Source: Candidatus Allofournierella pullicola (GTDB taxonomy: Bacteria; Bacillota; Clostridia; Oscillospirales; Ruminococcaceae). Taken from it: a stretch of DNA of 64,000 bases. The stretch lies in contig DXFW01000002.1 in assembly GCA_019114225.1 (NCBI GenBank), positions 145,564 to 209,563 of the forward strand. The letters are read 5' to 3'. The position numbers were made by a program, and so were the translations under genes. Of this stretch, positions 17,741-26,420 are shown in pieces. Within the stretch, counting starts at the first letter, position 1. Each line of letters begins with the position of its first letter. The notes beneath the pieces are model-generated. The model saw only the letters and a program-made list of their open reading frames with translations, was not told the DNA's origin and searched no databases.

Positions 17741-17791
17741 CGGCGCGGCTGCTTGGCCGGGGCGGGCAGCCTTGGCTTTGCTGCCGCGCCG
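17741..17791 (+). terminator. Hairpin downstream of lysC (probable terminator)
   Basis: A 9-bp GC arm pair (17741-17749 with 17783-17791) encloses a further GGCAGC/GCTGCC pairing and is followed by a T-rich stretch. It lies in the 202-bp gap before the LytTR regulator; nothing else clear is seen there. Confidence 0.5.
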
Positions 17792-17911
17792 TTTGCCGCT
17801 CTTTTCGGCAATTTGCCCATTGCCGCCCGCGCGGCCTTGTTCACTTGTTCCAAAGGATGTTGGGCCGGCCCGCCGCCGGCCGCGAAGCATTTCAGGAAAG
17901 GAGAGACGCCC

Positions 17912-18622
17912 ATGATCAGCATCGCCATTGTGGAGGACGAGGACTCCTGCGCGAAGCAGATGGAGGAGTATCTGGCGCGCTTTGCTGCCGAGAGCGGCGA
18001 GGAGTTTGAGACGGTGCGCTTTTGCGACGGCGACGAGATTTTGGAGAACTACCGCGCCCAGTACGACATCATTCTGATGGACGTGCAGATGAAATTCATG
18101 GACGGCATGACCGCCGCCGAAGAGATCCGCAAGGTGGACCCGGAGGTGGTGATCATCTTCATCACCAACATGGCCCAGTACGCCATCCGGGGCTATGCGG
18201 TGGACGCGCTGGACTATGTGCTCAAACCCGTGAGCTACTTCGCCTTCAGCCAGCGGCTGGAGCGGGCCATCGGCCGGATGAAGAAGCGGGCGCGGCGCTA
18301 TATGACCATCGCCATCCGGGGCGGGGCGCAAAAGCTGGACATCTCCCACATCCTCTATGTGGAAAGCCAGGGCCACAGCCTGGTGTTCGTCACCGGCGCG
18401 GGCCAGCACACCACCAGCGGCACCATCCGCGAGGTGGAGGAAAAACTGGAGAGCTTCGGCTTTTTCCGCTGCAACAAGGGCTGCCTTGTGAACCTGGAAC
18501 ATGTGGACAGCGTGCGCGACGGCTGCGCCATGGTGGGCGGGCAGGCCCTGCCCATCAGCCGCGGGCGCAAAAATGAGTTTCTGGCGGCGCTGACCGACTA
18601 TGTGGGCGAGGTGGTCAAATGA
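17912..18622 (+). CDS. LytTR-family response regulator
   Basis: 236 residues from ATG 17912, preceded by AGGAAAGGAG; the longer upstream frame is ruled out by this. The receiver domain has acidic EDED near residue 8, phospho-Asp D57 in IILMDVQM and K105 in YVLKPVSY. The LytTR DNA-binding domain occupies about 130-236 (DISHILYVESQGH, then FFRCNKGCLVNLEHV). It overlaps the sensor kinase start by ATGA, so the two form a pair. Such pairs often answer peptides or cell-surface state. The GH3 glycosidase genes next door are possible targets. Confidence 0.93.
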   Translation: MISIAIVEDEDSCAKQMEEYLARFAAESGEEFETVRFCDGDEILENYRAQYDIILMDVQMKFMDGMTAAEEIRKVDPEVVIIFITNMAQYAIRGYAVDALDYVLKPVSYFAFSQRLERAIGRMKKRARRYMTIAIRGGAQKLDISHILYVESQGHSLVFVTGAGQHTTSGTIREVEEKLESFGFFRCNKGCLVNLEHVDSVRDGCAMVGGQALPISRGRKNEFLAALTDYVGEVVK

Positions 18623-19950
18623 ATCCGGGCGACCTGGCGGACATTCCCCGCCTGTACACGGCGCTGGCCGAGTGGCTGGCGTGCCTTGTCTACATTCTTT
18701 CGCTGCGCCCCGCAAAACGCGCCAGCCTGCGTTTCTGGGCGCTGGCGGCGGGCATGCTGGCGGTGCAGAGCGCCTTTCTGGTGGCCACCGACGACGTGCC
18801 GCTGCCCCTGTGGATCCCCTGCATGCTGGCGGCCATCGCGCTGATGTTCCTGTTTCTGTTCCTCGGCTGCGGCCGGGGCGCGCTGAACGCCGGGTATTAC
18901 ACCGTGCGGGCCTTCATCCTGGCGGAGTTCGGCGCCTCGCTGGAATGGCAGCTCTATTACCACTATGCAAATCTGGCGGGGCAGGACGTGCTTTTGGCAC
19001 GGCTGGCCTTTCTGGCGGTGGTCTACGGGGCGGTGTTCGGCCTGATGTTCCTTTTGGAGACCCGCAGCCGCACGGCGGAGCACCCCATCACCGTCACCCC
19101 GCGGGAGCTGGCCAACGCCGCCATCATCGGCGCGTCCGCGTTTCTCATCAGCAACCTCAGCTATACCCAGGCGGACACCCCCTTCAGCAGCCAGTATGTG
19201 AGTGACATCTTCAACATCCGCACACTGGTGGACCTGGGAGGGATCGCCATCCTCTATGCCTACCATCTGCAGCGGGCGGAGCTGCAAATGCGCCATGAGC
19301 TGGAGACCATCGACAACATCCTGCGCAGCCAGTACGCTCAGTACCAGCAGTCGAAGGAGAGCATTGACCTCATCAACCGCAAATACCACGATCTGAAGCA
19401 CCAGATCGCCGCCTTGCGGGCCGAGCCGGACGCCGCCCGGCGCAGCGCCTGGCTGGACGAGATGGAGAGCGACATCAACACCTACGAGGCCCAGAACAAG
19501 ACCGGCAACCAGGTGCTGGACGTGCTGCTCACCGGCAAGAGCCTCTACTGCCAGAAGCACGACATCCATCTCACCACCGTGGCCGACGGCACGGTGCTGG
19601 CGGGGGTGAGCCCCATGGACCTTTGCACGCTGGTGGGCAACGCGCTGGACAACGCCATCGAAAGCGTGAAGAAGATCGGGGATAAGGAAAAACGCCTCAT
19701 CCATGTGGCAGTGTCCCGCCAGAAGAATTTTGCGCTGCTGCGCTTTGAGAACTGTTTTGAAGGGGAGCTCACCTTCGAAAACGGCCTGCCCCGCACCACC
19801 AAAGGGGACACCGACTACCACGGCTACGGCCTCAAGAGCATTCGCCGCACCGCCCAGAAGTACGGCGGCACCGTGACGGTGAACACCAGCAAAAACTGGT
19901 TTGAACTGAAGATCCTGCTGCCGCTGGAGGACAGCCCGGCGGCCCAATAA
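18619..19950 (+). CDS. GHKL-domain sensor histidine kinase
   Basis: 443 residues. Six or seven hydrophobic helices (about 10-225) form the membrane sensor. A coiled region follows, with the phospho-acceptor motif KYHDLKHQI. The ATPase domain has the N-box LVGNALDNAIES and the G-box YHGYGLKSIRRTAQKYGG. This is the AgrC/NatK-like arrangement. The start overlaps the regulator stop (ATGA). A terminator follows. Confidence 0.93.
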   Translation: MNPGDLADIPRLYTALAEWLACLVYILSLRPAKRASLRFWALAAGMLAVQSAFLVATDDVPLPLWIPCMLAAIALMFLFLFLGCGRGALNAGYYTVRAFILAEFGASLEWQLYYHYANLAGQDVLLARLAFLAVVYGAVFGLMFLLETRSRTAEHPITVTPRELANAAIIGASAFLISNLSYTQADTPFSSQYVSDIFNIRTLVDLGGIAILYAYHLQRAELQMRHELETIDNILRSQYAQYQQSKESIDLINRKYHDLKHQIAALRAEPDAARRSAWLDEMESDINTYEAQNKTGNQVLDVLLTGKSLYCQKHDIHLTTVADGTVLAGVSPMDLCTLVGNALDNAIESVKKIGDKEKRLIHVAVSRQKNFALLRFENCFEGELTFENGLPRTTKGDTDYHGYGLKSIRRTAQKYGGTVTVNTSKNWFELKILLPLEDSPAAQ

Positions 19951-19957
19951 CTTCCAT

Positions 19958-20003
19958 AAAAAAGCCCGGCTTGTGCGTGGTGCACAAACAAGCCGGGCTT
20001 TTC
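19958..20003 (+). terminator. Terminator after the LytTR/GHKL pair
   Basis: A 13-bp stem (19962-19974 with 19988-20000) is flanked by A-runs on the left and TTTT on the right, so it can work in both directions. Confidence 0.85.
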
Positions 20004-20054
20004 GTTGCGTTTTTGCACAAAGCGTTTTCCCGTTTGTGCCGGAAAAATGGCAGT

Positions 20055-20084
20055 TTGTCCCTCCGGCGCGCCCGGACCTAAAAT
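20055..20084 (+). promoter_or_regulatory. Probable promoter of the GH3 gene pair
   Basis: TTGTCC (20055-20060) and TAAAAT (20079-20084) are 18 bp apart, 76 bp before the GH3 start. No clear LytTR direct repeat is recognisable by eye nearby. Confidence 0.55.
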
Positions 20085-20159
20085 CTGTGTTAAAGTAGGA
20101 ACCGTGATAACGCGCGGGGAAACACCCCCGGCGGAAGACAAGCAAGGAGGAATCGCAAA

Positions 20160-23114
20160 ATGTTAGCCATCAACATTCAAGACGTGATCAACGTTCTGGC
20201 CAGCGTGAAGACTCATCTGATCGTGCTGGGCGTTGCTCTCGTCGTCGCGCTGGCGGTGATCATTGCCTGCAAGGCTCTGCCCGTCGCGAAGAAGAAACTC
20301 GTCCGCAGCAGCGCCCTGGTCGCCCTGGGCCTGGCGGTCATCATCGTGGTGAACACCATCTGCTTCGGACCCATGTTCACCATGATCAACCTGGCCATGG
20401 GCGGCGGCTCCATCACCGAGGAGAGCATGGCCGAGGCCTACGAGGTCAACACCGAGCTGGTGAGCGAAGGCGTCACCCTGCTGGAGAACAACGGCGCTCT
20501 GCCCCTGGCCAGCGGCGCCAACGTGAACGTCTTCGGCTGGGCTTCCACCGCCCCCGTTTACGGCGGCGTGGGTTCCGGCGCTCTGAACGACCAGTACGCC
20601 GTGACCGACCTCATCACCGGTCTGAAGAACGCCGGCCTGAACGTCAACCAGGACCTGGTGGACTTCTACGAGGCTTACCAGGCCGAGCGTCCCAGCGTGG
20701 GCATGTGGGCCCAGGACTGGACCCTGCCCGAGCCCAACGTCAACGCCTACACCGATGAACTGATGGCCTCCGCCAAGGAGTTCAGCGACACCGCGCTGGT
20801 GGTCATCTCCCGTCCCGGCGGCGAGAACGCCGATATGCCCACCGACATGGTTTCCGTTGTGGACGGCACCTGGAAAGAGCGTGACGCTCTGACCGGCAAC
20901 TCCTACTTCAACGGCGTCTACGACGACACCCTGAACGAGGGCAACGACTGGGATGCCGGCGACCATTATCTGCAGCTGAGCAACCGCGAGGAAGAGATGC
21001 TGCAGATGGTGTGCGACAACTTCGACAAGGTCATCGTGCTCATCAACACCAACAACGCCATGGAGCTGGGCTTCCTGGAGGAGTACGGTGTGGACGCCGC
21101 TGTCTACACTCCCTGCCCCGGCCAGAACGGCTTTGACGCCGTGGGCCTGGTGCTGGCCGGCGAGGTGAACCCCTCCGGCAAAACCGTGGACACCTTCCTT
21201 TACGACCTGTTCAACACCCCCATCAACAACAACTTCGGCCAGTTCATGTACGATAACATGGACGAGCACGCCGTGGTCTCCACCAACTTCTCCACCGGCA
21301 CGGAGGTCACCGCTGTGCCCACCTTCGTGAACTACGTCGAGGGTATCTATGTGGGCTACAAGTTCTATGAGACCGCCGCCGCTGAGGGCCTGATCGACTA
21401 CGACTCCACCGTTGTCTATCCCTTCGGCTATGGCCTGAGCTACACCACCTTCGAGCAGACCATGAGCGACATCACCGTGGACGGTGATACCATCAGCTTC
21501 GACGTGACCGTCACCAACACCGGCAGCGTGGCCGGCAAGAACGTGGTGGAGGTCTTCTACAACCCGCCCTACACCAACGGCGGCATCGAGAAAGCCACTG
21601 CCAACCTGGTGGCCTTCGACAAGACCGACGTGCTGGAGCCCGGCGCTTCCCAGACCCTGACCATCAGCTTCAAGGCTGAGGACATGGCTTCCTACGACAC
21701 CTACGGCGAGGCTGCCTACGTGCTGGAGGCTGGCGACTACATCATCAGCATTAACTCCGACTCTCACACCGTGCTGGACAGCCGCGTGTACAATGTGCCC
21801 GAGACCATCGTTTACGATGAGGGCCGTTCCACCGACCTGACCGCTGTCACCAACCAGTTCGAGAACGTGGAGGGCGACGTTACCTACCTGTCCCGCGCCG
21901 ACCACTTCGCCAACTACGCCGAGGCCACTGCCGCTCCCGCCAGCCTGTCCATGAGCGAGGAGCACAAGGCCAGCTTCCTGAACAACGCCAACTACGACCC
22001 CAACAACTACAACAACGCCGATGATGTGATGCCCACCACCGGCGCCCAGAACAACATCCAGCTGGTGGAAATGCGGGGTCTGGACTACGACGATCCCCAG
22101 TGGGATACCTTCCTGGATCAGCTCACCGTCACTGAGATGAGCGAGCTCATCGCCATGGGCGGCTACCAGACCGCTCCCATCAACAGCATTGGCAAGGTGC
22201 AGACCTACGACTGCGACGGCCCCGCTTCCATCAACAACAACTTCACACAGCAGGGCTCCATCGGCTTTGCCGGCACTGTGATGATGGCTTCCACCTGGAA
22301 CACCGACACCGTCTACAAGTTCGGTTCCTCCATCGGCCGCATGGCTGATGACCTGGATGTGTCCGGCTGGTACGCTCCCGCCATGAACATCCACCGCTCC
22401 GCCTTCAGCGGCCGTAACTTCGAGTACTACTCTGAGGACGGCGTGCTCAGCGGCAAGCTGGCTGCCCAGGCCGTGCAGGGCGCCGAGAGCCACGGCGTGT
22501 ACTCCTACATCAAGCACTACGCTCTGAACGACCAGGAGACCAACCGCAACACCATGCTCTGCACCTGGGCCAACGAGCAGTCCATCCGCGAGATCTACCT
22601 CAAGCCCTTCGAGCTGGCTGTGAAGGAAGGCGGCGCCGACGCGGTGATGTCCTCCTTCAACTACATCGGCACCGAGTGGGCCGGCGCTTCCAACGCCCTG
22701 TGCAACACCGTCCTGCGTGACGAGTGGGGCTTCGCGGGCATGGTCCTCACCGACTACTTCGGCGTCTACGGCTACATGGACGCTGACCAGGCCATCCGCA
22801 ACGGCACCGACTTCTGCCTGGTGAACTACCCCACCGAGACCAACTACCTCACCGACACCACCAGCGCCACCGGCGTGCTGGCTGCCCGTCAGGCTGTGAA
22901 GAACATCCTTTACACCGTGGTCAACAGCCGCGCTTATGCGGAGGAGAACCTGAACCCCGGCCTGCCCACCTGGCAGCTGATCGGCTACGGCATTGACGCC
23001 GTGCTGGTGCTGGCTCTGGCGGCCCTGGAGATCAAGGCTGTCAAGAACTACAAGCGCCGCGTTTCCGAGCAGCCCGTTGTGACCGTGGCTGAGGGCGAAG
23101 GCGCCGCCGAATAA
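20160..23114 (+). CDS. Membrane-anchored GH3 glycosidase with reversed domain order
   Basis: 984 residues. Two hydrophobic helices at about 17-38 and 48-75 come first. Then comes the alpha/beta sandwich domain (SEGVTLLENNGALPLASG to about residue 430), then a fibronectin III-like domain, and last the TIM-barrel-like catalytic domain with KHYALNDQETNR and nucleophile D865 in VLTDYFG. A third membrane helix lies near 940-965. Most GH3 enzymes have the barrel first; reversed forms are known from rumen Ruminococcus and Butyrivibrio beta-glucosidases. AGGAGG precedes ATG. Substrate (beta-glucosides or other) is not determined. A GC stem-loop separates it from the second GH3 gene. Confidence 0.88.
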   Translation: MLAINIQDVINVLASVKTHLIVLGVALVVALAVIIACKALPVAKKKLVRSSALVALGLAVIIVVNTICFGPMFTMINLAMGGGSITEESMAEAYEVNTELVSEGVTLLENNGALPLASGANVNVFGWASTAPVYGGVGSGALNDQYAVTDLITGLKNAGLNVNQDLVDFYEAYQAERPSVGMWAQDWTLPEPNVNAYTDELMASAKEFSDTALVVISRPGGENADMPTDMVSVVDGTWKERDALTGNSYFNGVYDDTLNEGNDWDAGDHYLQLSNREEEMLQMVCDNFDKVIVLINTNNAMELGFLEEYGVDAAVYTPCPGQNGFDAVGLVLAGEVNPSGKTVDTFLYDLFNTPINNNFGQFMYDNMDEHAVVSTNFSTGTEVTAVPTFVNYVEGIYVGYKFYETAAAEGLIDYDSTVVYPFGYGLSYTTFEQTMSDITVDGDTISFDVTVTNTGSVAGKNVVEVFYNPPYTNGGIEKATANLVAFDKTDVLEPGASQTLTISFKAEDMASYDTYGEAAYVLEAGDYIISINSDSHTVLDSRVYNVPETIVYDEGRSTDLTAVTNQFENVEGDVTYLSRADHFANYAEATAAPASLSMSEEHKASFLNNANYDPNNYNNADDVMPTTGAQNNIQLVEMRGLDYDDPQWDTFLDQLTVTEMSELIAMGGYQTAPINSIGKVQTYDCDGPASINNNFTQQGSIGFAGTVMMASTWNTDTVYKFGSSIGRMADDLDVSGWYAPAMNIHRSAFSGRNFEYYSEDGVLSGKLAAQAVQGAESHGVYSYIKHYALNDQETNRNTMLCTWANEQSIREIYLKPFELAVKEGGADAVMSSFNYIGTEWAGASNALCNTVLRDEWGFAGMVLTDYFGVYGYMDADQAIRNGTDFCLVNYPTETNYLTDTTSATGVLAARQAVKNILYTVVNSRAYAEENLNPGLPTWQLIGYGIDAVLVLALAALEIKAVKNYKRRVSEQPVVTVAEGEGAAE

Positions 23115-23141
23115 CAACCTTTCGCTTTTTCGGTCTTTCCG

Positions 23142-23165
23142 GGGCGGGGCCTTCGGGCCCCGCCC
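23142..23165 (+). repeat. UUCG-capped GC hairpin between the GH3 genes
   Basis: A perfect 10-bp stem (23142-23151 with 23156-23165) carries a TTCG tetraloop. There is no T-tract, so it probably stabilises or separates mRNA segments rather than ending transcription. Confidence 0.6.
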
Positions 23166-23202
23166 TGCGGCCGTAAAGCCCGGCAGAGCAAGGAGCAGAA
23201 CA

Positions 23203-25614
23203 ATGAAACACAAGGAACTCATCGAGCAGATGACCCTGGAGGAAAAGTGCGGCCTTCTGTCCGGCCGGGACATCTGGAGCACCCGCCCCGTCCAGCGGCT
23301 GGGCGTGCCCTCCATCTATCTGTCCGACGGCCCCACCGGCATGCGCAAACAGGTGGGCGAGGGCGACCATCTTGGCCTGAACGCCAGTCTGCCCGCCACC
23401 TGCTGGCCCACCGCCGTCACCGTGGCCTGCACCTGGGACCCCGCCCTGGGCGAGGAGCTGGGCGCGGCCCTGGGCGAAGAAGCGGTGGCCCAGGGTGTGA
23501 GCGTGGTGCTGGGCCCCGGCCTCAACATCCAGCGCAGCCCTCTGTGCGGGCGCAACTTCGAGTATTTTTCCGAGGATCCCATCCTCGCCGGCAAACTGGC
23601 CGCGGGCTACATCCGGGGCATTCAGAGCCGGGGCATTGCCGCCTGCCCCAAGCACTTCGCCGCCAACAGCCAGGAGACCCTGCGCATGGCCAGCGACAGT
23701 GTGGTGGACGAGCGCACCTTCCGGGAAATTTATCTCACCAATTACGAGATCGCCGTCAAAGAGGGCAAGCCGAAATCCATCATGTCCTCCTACAACAAGA
23801 TCAACGGCACTTACGCCAACGAGGATAAGCGCCTTTTGAGCGACATCCTGCGGGACGAGTGGGGCTTCGACGGTGCCGTGGTCACCGACTGGGGCGGCTC
23901 CAACGACCATGTGGAAGGCGTCCGGGCCGGAAGCCATCTGGAAATGCCCGGCACCGCCGGCGATTCCGACCGTCAGCTGATTGCCGCCGTGAAGGCGGGC
24001 GTCATCAGCGAGGAAGTGGTGGACCAGCGGGTGGACGAACTGCTGGACGTCATTCTGGCGGTGGCCCCGAAAGAGAAGGCCGACGGCAGCTTTGACAAAG
24101 AGGCCCACCACGCACTGGCCGAAAAAGTGGCTGAAGAGGCCGTGGTGCTGCTGAAGAACGAGGGGAACATCCTGCCTCTGGCCGCCGGCGCGAAGGTGGC
24201 CGTCATCGGCGATTTTGCCGCCATCCCCCGTTATCAGGGCGCGGGCAGCAGCCTGGTGAACCCCACCAAACTGGAATGCGCGCTGGATGTGCTGGGCAGA
24301 GTGCCTCTGGAGAACGTGGGCTACGCCCAGGGCTTTACCCGGGCGGACGCGGCGGACAAGGCCCTCACCGAGCAGGCCGTGGCCCTGGCGGGGCAGGCGG
24401 ACACCGTGCTGCTCTACATGGGCCTGCCCGAGATCAGCGAGACCGAGGGCCTGGACCGGGAGCATATGCGCCTGCCGGACAATCAGGTCCAGCTGCTGAA
24501 AGCGGTGGCCGCTGCCAACCCCAACGTGGTGGTGGTCCTGGCCGCCGGCAGCCCGGTGGAGACACCCTGGCTGGAGCACTGCAAGGCCCTGGTCTACACC
24601 GGCCTGTGCGGGCAGGCGGGCGCTTCGGCCGCCCTGCGGGTCATCACCGGTCAGGTGTGCCCCGGCGGCCGCCTGAGCCAGACCTGGCCCCTGGAGTGGG
24701 CCGATGAGCCTGTGAGCCACTACTGGCCCGGCCGTCAGCGCACCGCCGAATACCGGGAAGGCCCCTTCGTGGGCTACCGCTATTTCGAAACGGCAAACAA
24801 GCCCGTGCGCTTTGCCTTCGGCTACGGCCTTTCCTACACCACCTTTGCCTACAGCGACCTTGCGGTGAGCGAGACCGGGGTCAGCTTTACCCTCACCAAC
24901 ACCGGCAGTGTGGAGGGCGCCGAGGTGGCGCAGGTCTATATCGGAAAGCCCGGCAGCGCTGTTTTGCGCCCGGCCAAGGAACTGAAGGGGTTTGCCAAGG
25001 TGCGCCTGGCGGAAGGGGAGAGCCGCCGGGTCACCATCCCCCTGGACGACAAGGCTTTCCGCTGGTACGATGTGCAGGCCAAGGCCTGGAAGGTGGAGGG
25101 CGGCGAGTACACCGTGATGGTGGGCTCCAGCTGCGCTGACATCCGCCTTTCCGGCAGCGTGAACGTGGCGGGCGAGGCCGTGCAGGCCACCGCGAACAAG
25201 GAAGCGCTGGCCTGCTACTACGACCTCAAGCTGGACAATGTGCCCGACGAGGCTTTTGCCGCCCTGCTGGGCCGCGAAGTGCCCGAAGGCAAGTGGGACG
25301 AGACGAAACTTCTGGAGATGAACGACGCCATCTGCCAGATGTACTACGCCAAAAATCCCATCGCCCGGCTGGCGGGCCGCGTGCTGACCAACATGAAGAA
25401 CAAGAGCATTGCGAACGGCAAGCCGGACCTGAACATCCTGTTCATCTACAACATGCCCTTCCGCGGCATTGCCAAGATGATGAACGGCATGGTGAGCATG
25501 GAGATGGCCGAGGGCATTCTGGTGATGGTCAACGGCCACTTCTTCAAGGGCCTGGGGCAGGTATGGCGCGGCTGGCGGGAGCTTGGCCGCATTGCCAAGG
25601 CCGGGAAGAACTGA
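23203..25614 (+). CDS. GH3 beta-glucosidase-type glycosidase (cytoplasmic)
   Basis: 803 residues with no signal peptide. Normal GH3 order: barrel domain first (KCGLLSGRDIW, KHFAANSQETLR, nucleophile D229 in GAVVTDWGG), then the alpha/beta sandwich (EEAVVLLKNEGNILPL), then a fibronectin III-like domain (PAKELKGFAKVRLAEGE). About 140 further C-terminal residues (from ALACYYDLKL) are Met-rich and amphipathic, an extension seen in other clostridial GH3 proteins. It follows the anchored GH3 gene by 88 bp on the same strand, suggesting outer cleavage followed by inner cleavage of the same glycoside. Confidence 0.92.
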   Translation: MKHKELIEQMTLEEKCGLLSGRDIWSTRPVQRLGVPSIYLSDGPTGMRKQVGEGDHLGLNASLPATCWPTAVTVACTWDPALGEELGAALGEEAVAQGVSVVLGPGLNIQRSPLCGRNFEYFSEDPILAGKLAAGYIRGIQSRGIAACPKHFAANSQETLRMASDSVVDERTFREIYLTNYEIAVKEGKPKSIMSSYNKINGTYANEDKRLLSDILRDEWGFDGAVVTDWGGSNDHVEGVRAGSHLEMPGTAGDSDRQLIAAVKAGVISEEVVDQRVDELLDVILAVAPKEKADGSFDKEAHHALAEKVAEEAVVLLKNEGNILPLAAGAKVAVIGDFAAIPRYQGAGSSLVNPTKLECALDVLGRVPLENVGYAQGFTRADAADKALTEQAVALAGQADTVLLYMGLPEISETEGLDREHMRLPDNQVQLLKAVAAANPNVVVVLAAGSPVETPWLEHCKALVYTGLCGQAGASAALRVITGQVCPGGRLSQTWPLEWADEPVSHYWPGRQRTAEYREGPFVGYRYFETANKPVRFAFGYGLSYTTFAYSDLAVSETGVSFTLTNTGSVEGAEVAQVYIGKPGSAVLRPAKELKGFAKVRLAEGESRRVTIPLDDKAFRWYDVQAKAWKVEGGEYTVMVGSSCADIRLSGSVNVAGEAVQATANKEALACYYDLKLDNVPDEAFAALLGREVPEGKWDETKLLEMNDAICQMYYAKNPIARLAGRVLTNMKNKSIANGKPDLNILFIYNMPFRGIAKMMNGMVSMEMAEGILVMVNGHFFKGLGQVWRGWRELGRIAKAGKN

Positions 25615-25628
25615 GGTCCCACAACGAC

Positions 25629-25661
25629 CAGGCGTGGAAACGGCCTGGAACAACGCCTGGT
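25629..25661 (+). repeat. Inverted repeat before the GtrA-like gene
   Basis: CCAGGCGT (25629-25636) and ACGCCTGG (25654-25661) form perfect 8-bp arms in the 67-bp gap between the second GH3 gene and the GtrA-like gene. No T-tract follows. It may act at RNA level or as a binding site. Confidence 0.45.
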
Positions 25662-25681
25662 ACAAGGAGGAAACACCAACA

Positions 25682-26233
25682 ATGAAGCTTTGGAACGACT
25701 TTGCGGAAAAACACCCCGCCGCCGCCAAATGGGTGCGGGAGGGCGGCCTGTTCGTCATCGTCAGCAACCTGATCACCGTGTTCAAGTATCTTATGCTGCA
25801 GTTCTTGCCCGCGGCCTTCGCGGGCCTGGGCGACACCGCCTTCGGCTGGCCGGGCATTCCGCTGACTTTGTTCGGCGAGACCTTTGAGTGGAACATCCTG
25901 GGCTACGACCAGGCCCACGGCGGCCTTGCCTACTTCTGCGCCTACATGGTGGCCATGATCATCGGCGAGGTGGTCAACTTCCCCATCCAGCGCAGCTTCG
26001 TTTTCCGCTCCAAGGGCAAGATCGGCCCCCAGATCGCCTGGTATGTGGCGGCGTTCATCGTCATCACCTGCATCGTCAACTCCATCAACTGCATTTGGGT
26101 GGCGGTGGCCGGCCTGCTGGTGCCCGACTTTATCTACAACATCGGCACCACCGTGCTCAACGGCGGTATCTCGATGGTGGTGTTCTTCTTCGTGAACAAG
26201 AAGATCTTCCCCGAGAGCGTCAAGGCCGCCTGA
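25682..26233 (+). CDS. GtrA-like membrane protein
   Basis: 183 residues from ATG 25682 with AAGGAGG upstream. Four hydrophobic helices are visible (about 21-45, 80-105, 118-142, 150-172), with the GtrA-type segment GEVVNFPIQRSFVFRSKGK after helix two. GtrA proteins are linked to moving lipid-linked sugars or nucleotide-sugar-derived groups for surface polysaccharide. It sits between a GH3 gene and the GT2/glf pair, which fits a cell-surface glycan role. A terminator follows, so it may be the last gene of the GH3 transcript. Confidence 0.8.
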   Translation: MKLWNDFAEKHPAAAKWVREGGLFVIVSNLITVFKYLMLQFLPAAFAGLGDTAFGWPGIPLTLFGETFEWNILGYDQAHGGLAYFCAYMVAMIIGEVVNFPIQRSFVFRSKGKIGPQIAWYVAAFIVITCIVNSINCIWVAVAGLLVPDFIYNIGTTVLNGGISMVVFFFVNKKIFPESVKAA

Positions 26234-26258
26234 GCACCGGACGGACCTGAAATGAAGA

Positions 26259-26307
26259 AATGGGCGTTCCTGTACCGATAGGTATAAGAACGCCCGTTCC
26301 TTTTTGT
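26259..26307 (+). terminator. Terminator after the GtrA-like gene
   Basis: GGGCGTTC (26262-26269) pairs with GAACGCCC (26288-26295), with further pairing inside, and is followed by a TTTTT tract. Confidence 0.75.
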
Positions 26308-26356
26308 CCGGAAGGAAAAAGTGCAAATTTTGTGTCCCATTTTTCCAAAAATCGTG

Positions 26357-26362
26357 TATAAT
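26357..26362 (+). promoter_or_regulatory. -10 element upstream of the GT2/glf operon
   Basis: A perfect TATAAT lies 58 bp before the GTG start of the GT2 gene; the -35 region is not clear. Confidence 0.5.
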
Positions 26363-26420
26363 ATCTGTGTGCCGCCTTTTGACGCGCACAGCAACAACAA
26401 ATCAAAGGAGGACGACAAGC

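Noticed and set aside
20163..23315. 1050-codon open frame on the minus strand opposite the GH3 gene
   Set aside because: Its composition (runs of Val, Gly, His, Ala) is that of the antisense of a GC-rich gene; the plus-strand GH3 has a ribosome site, domains and catalytic residues.
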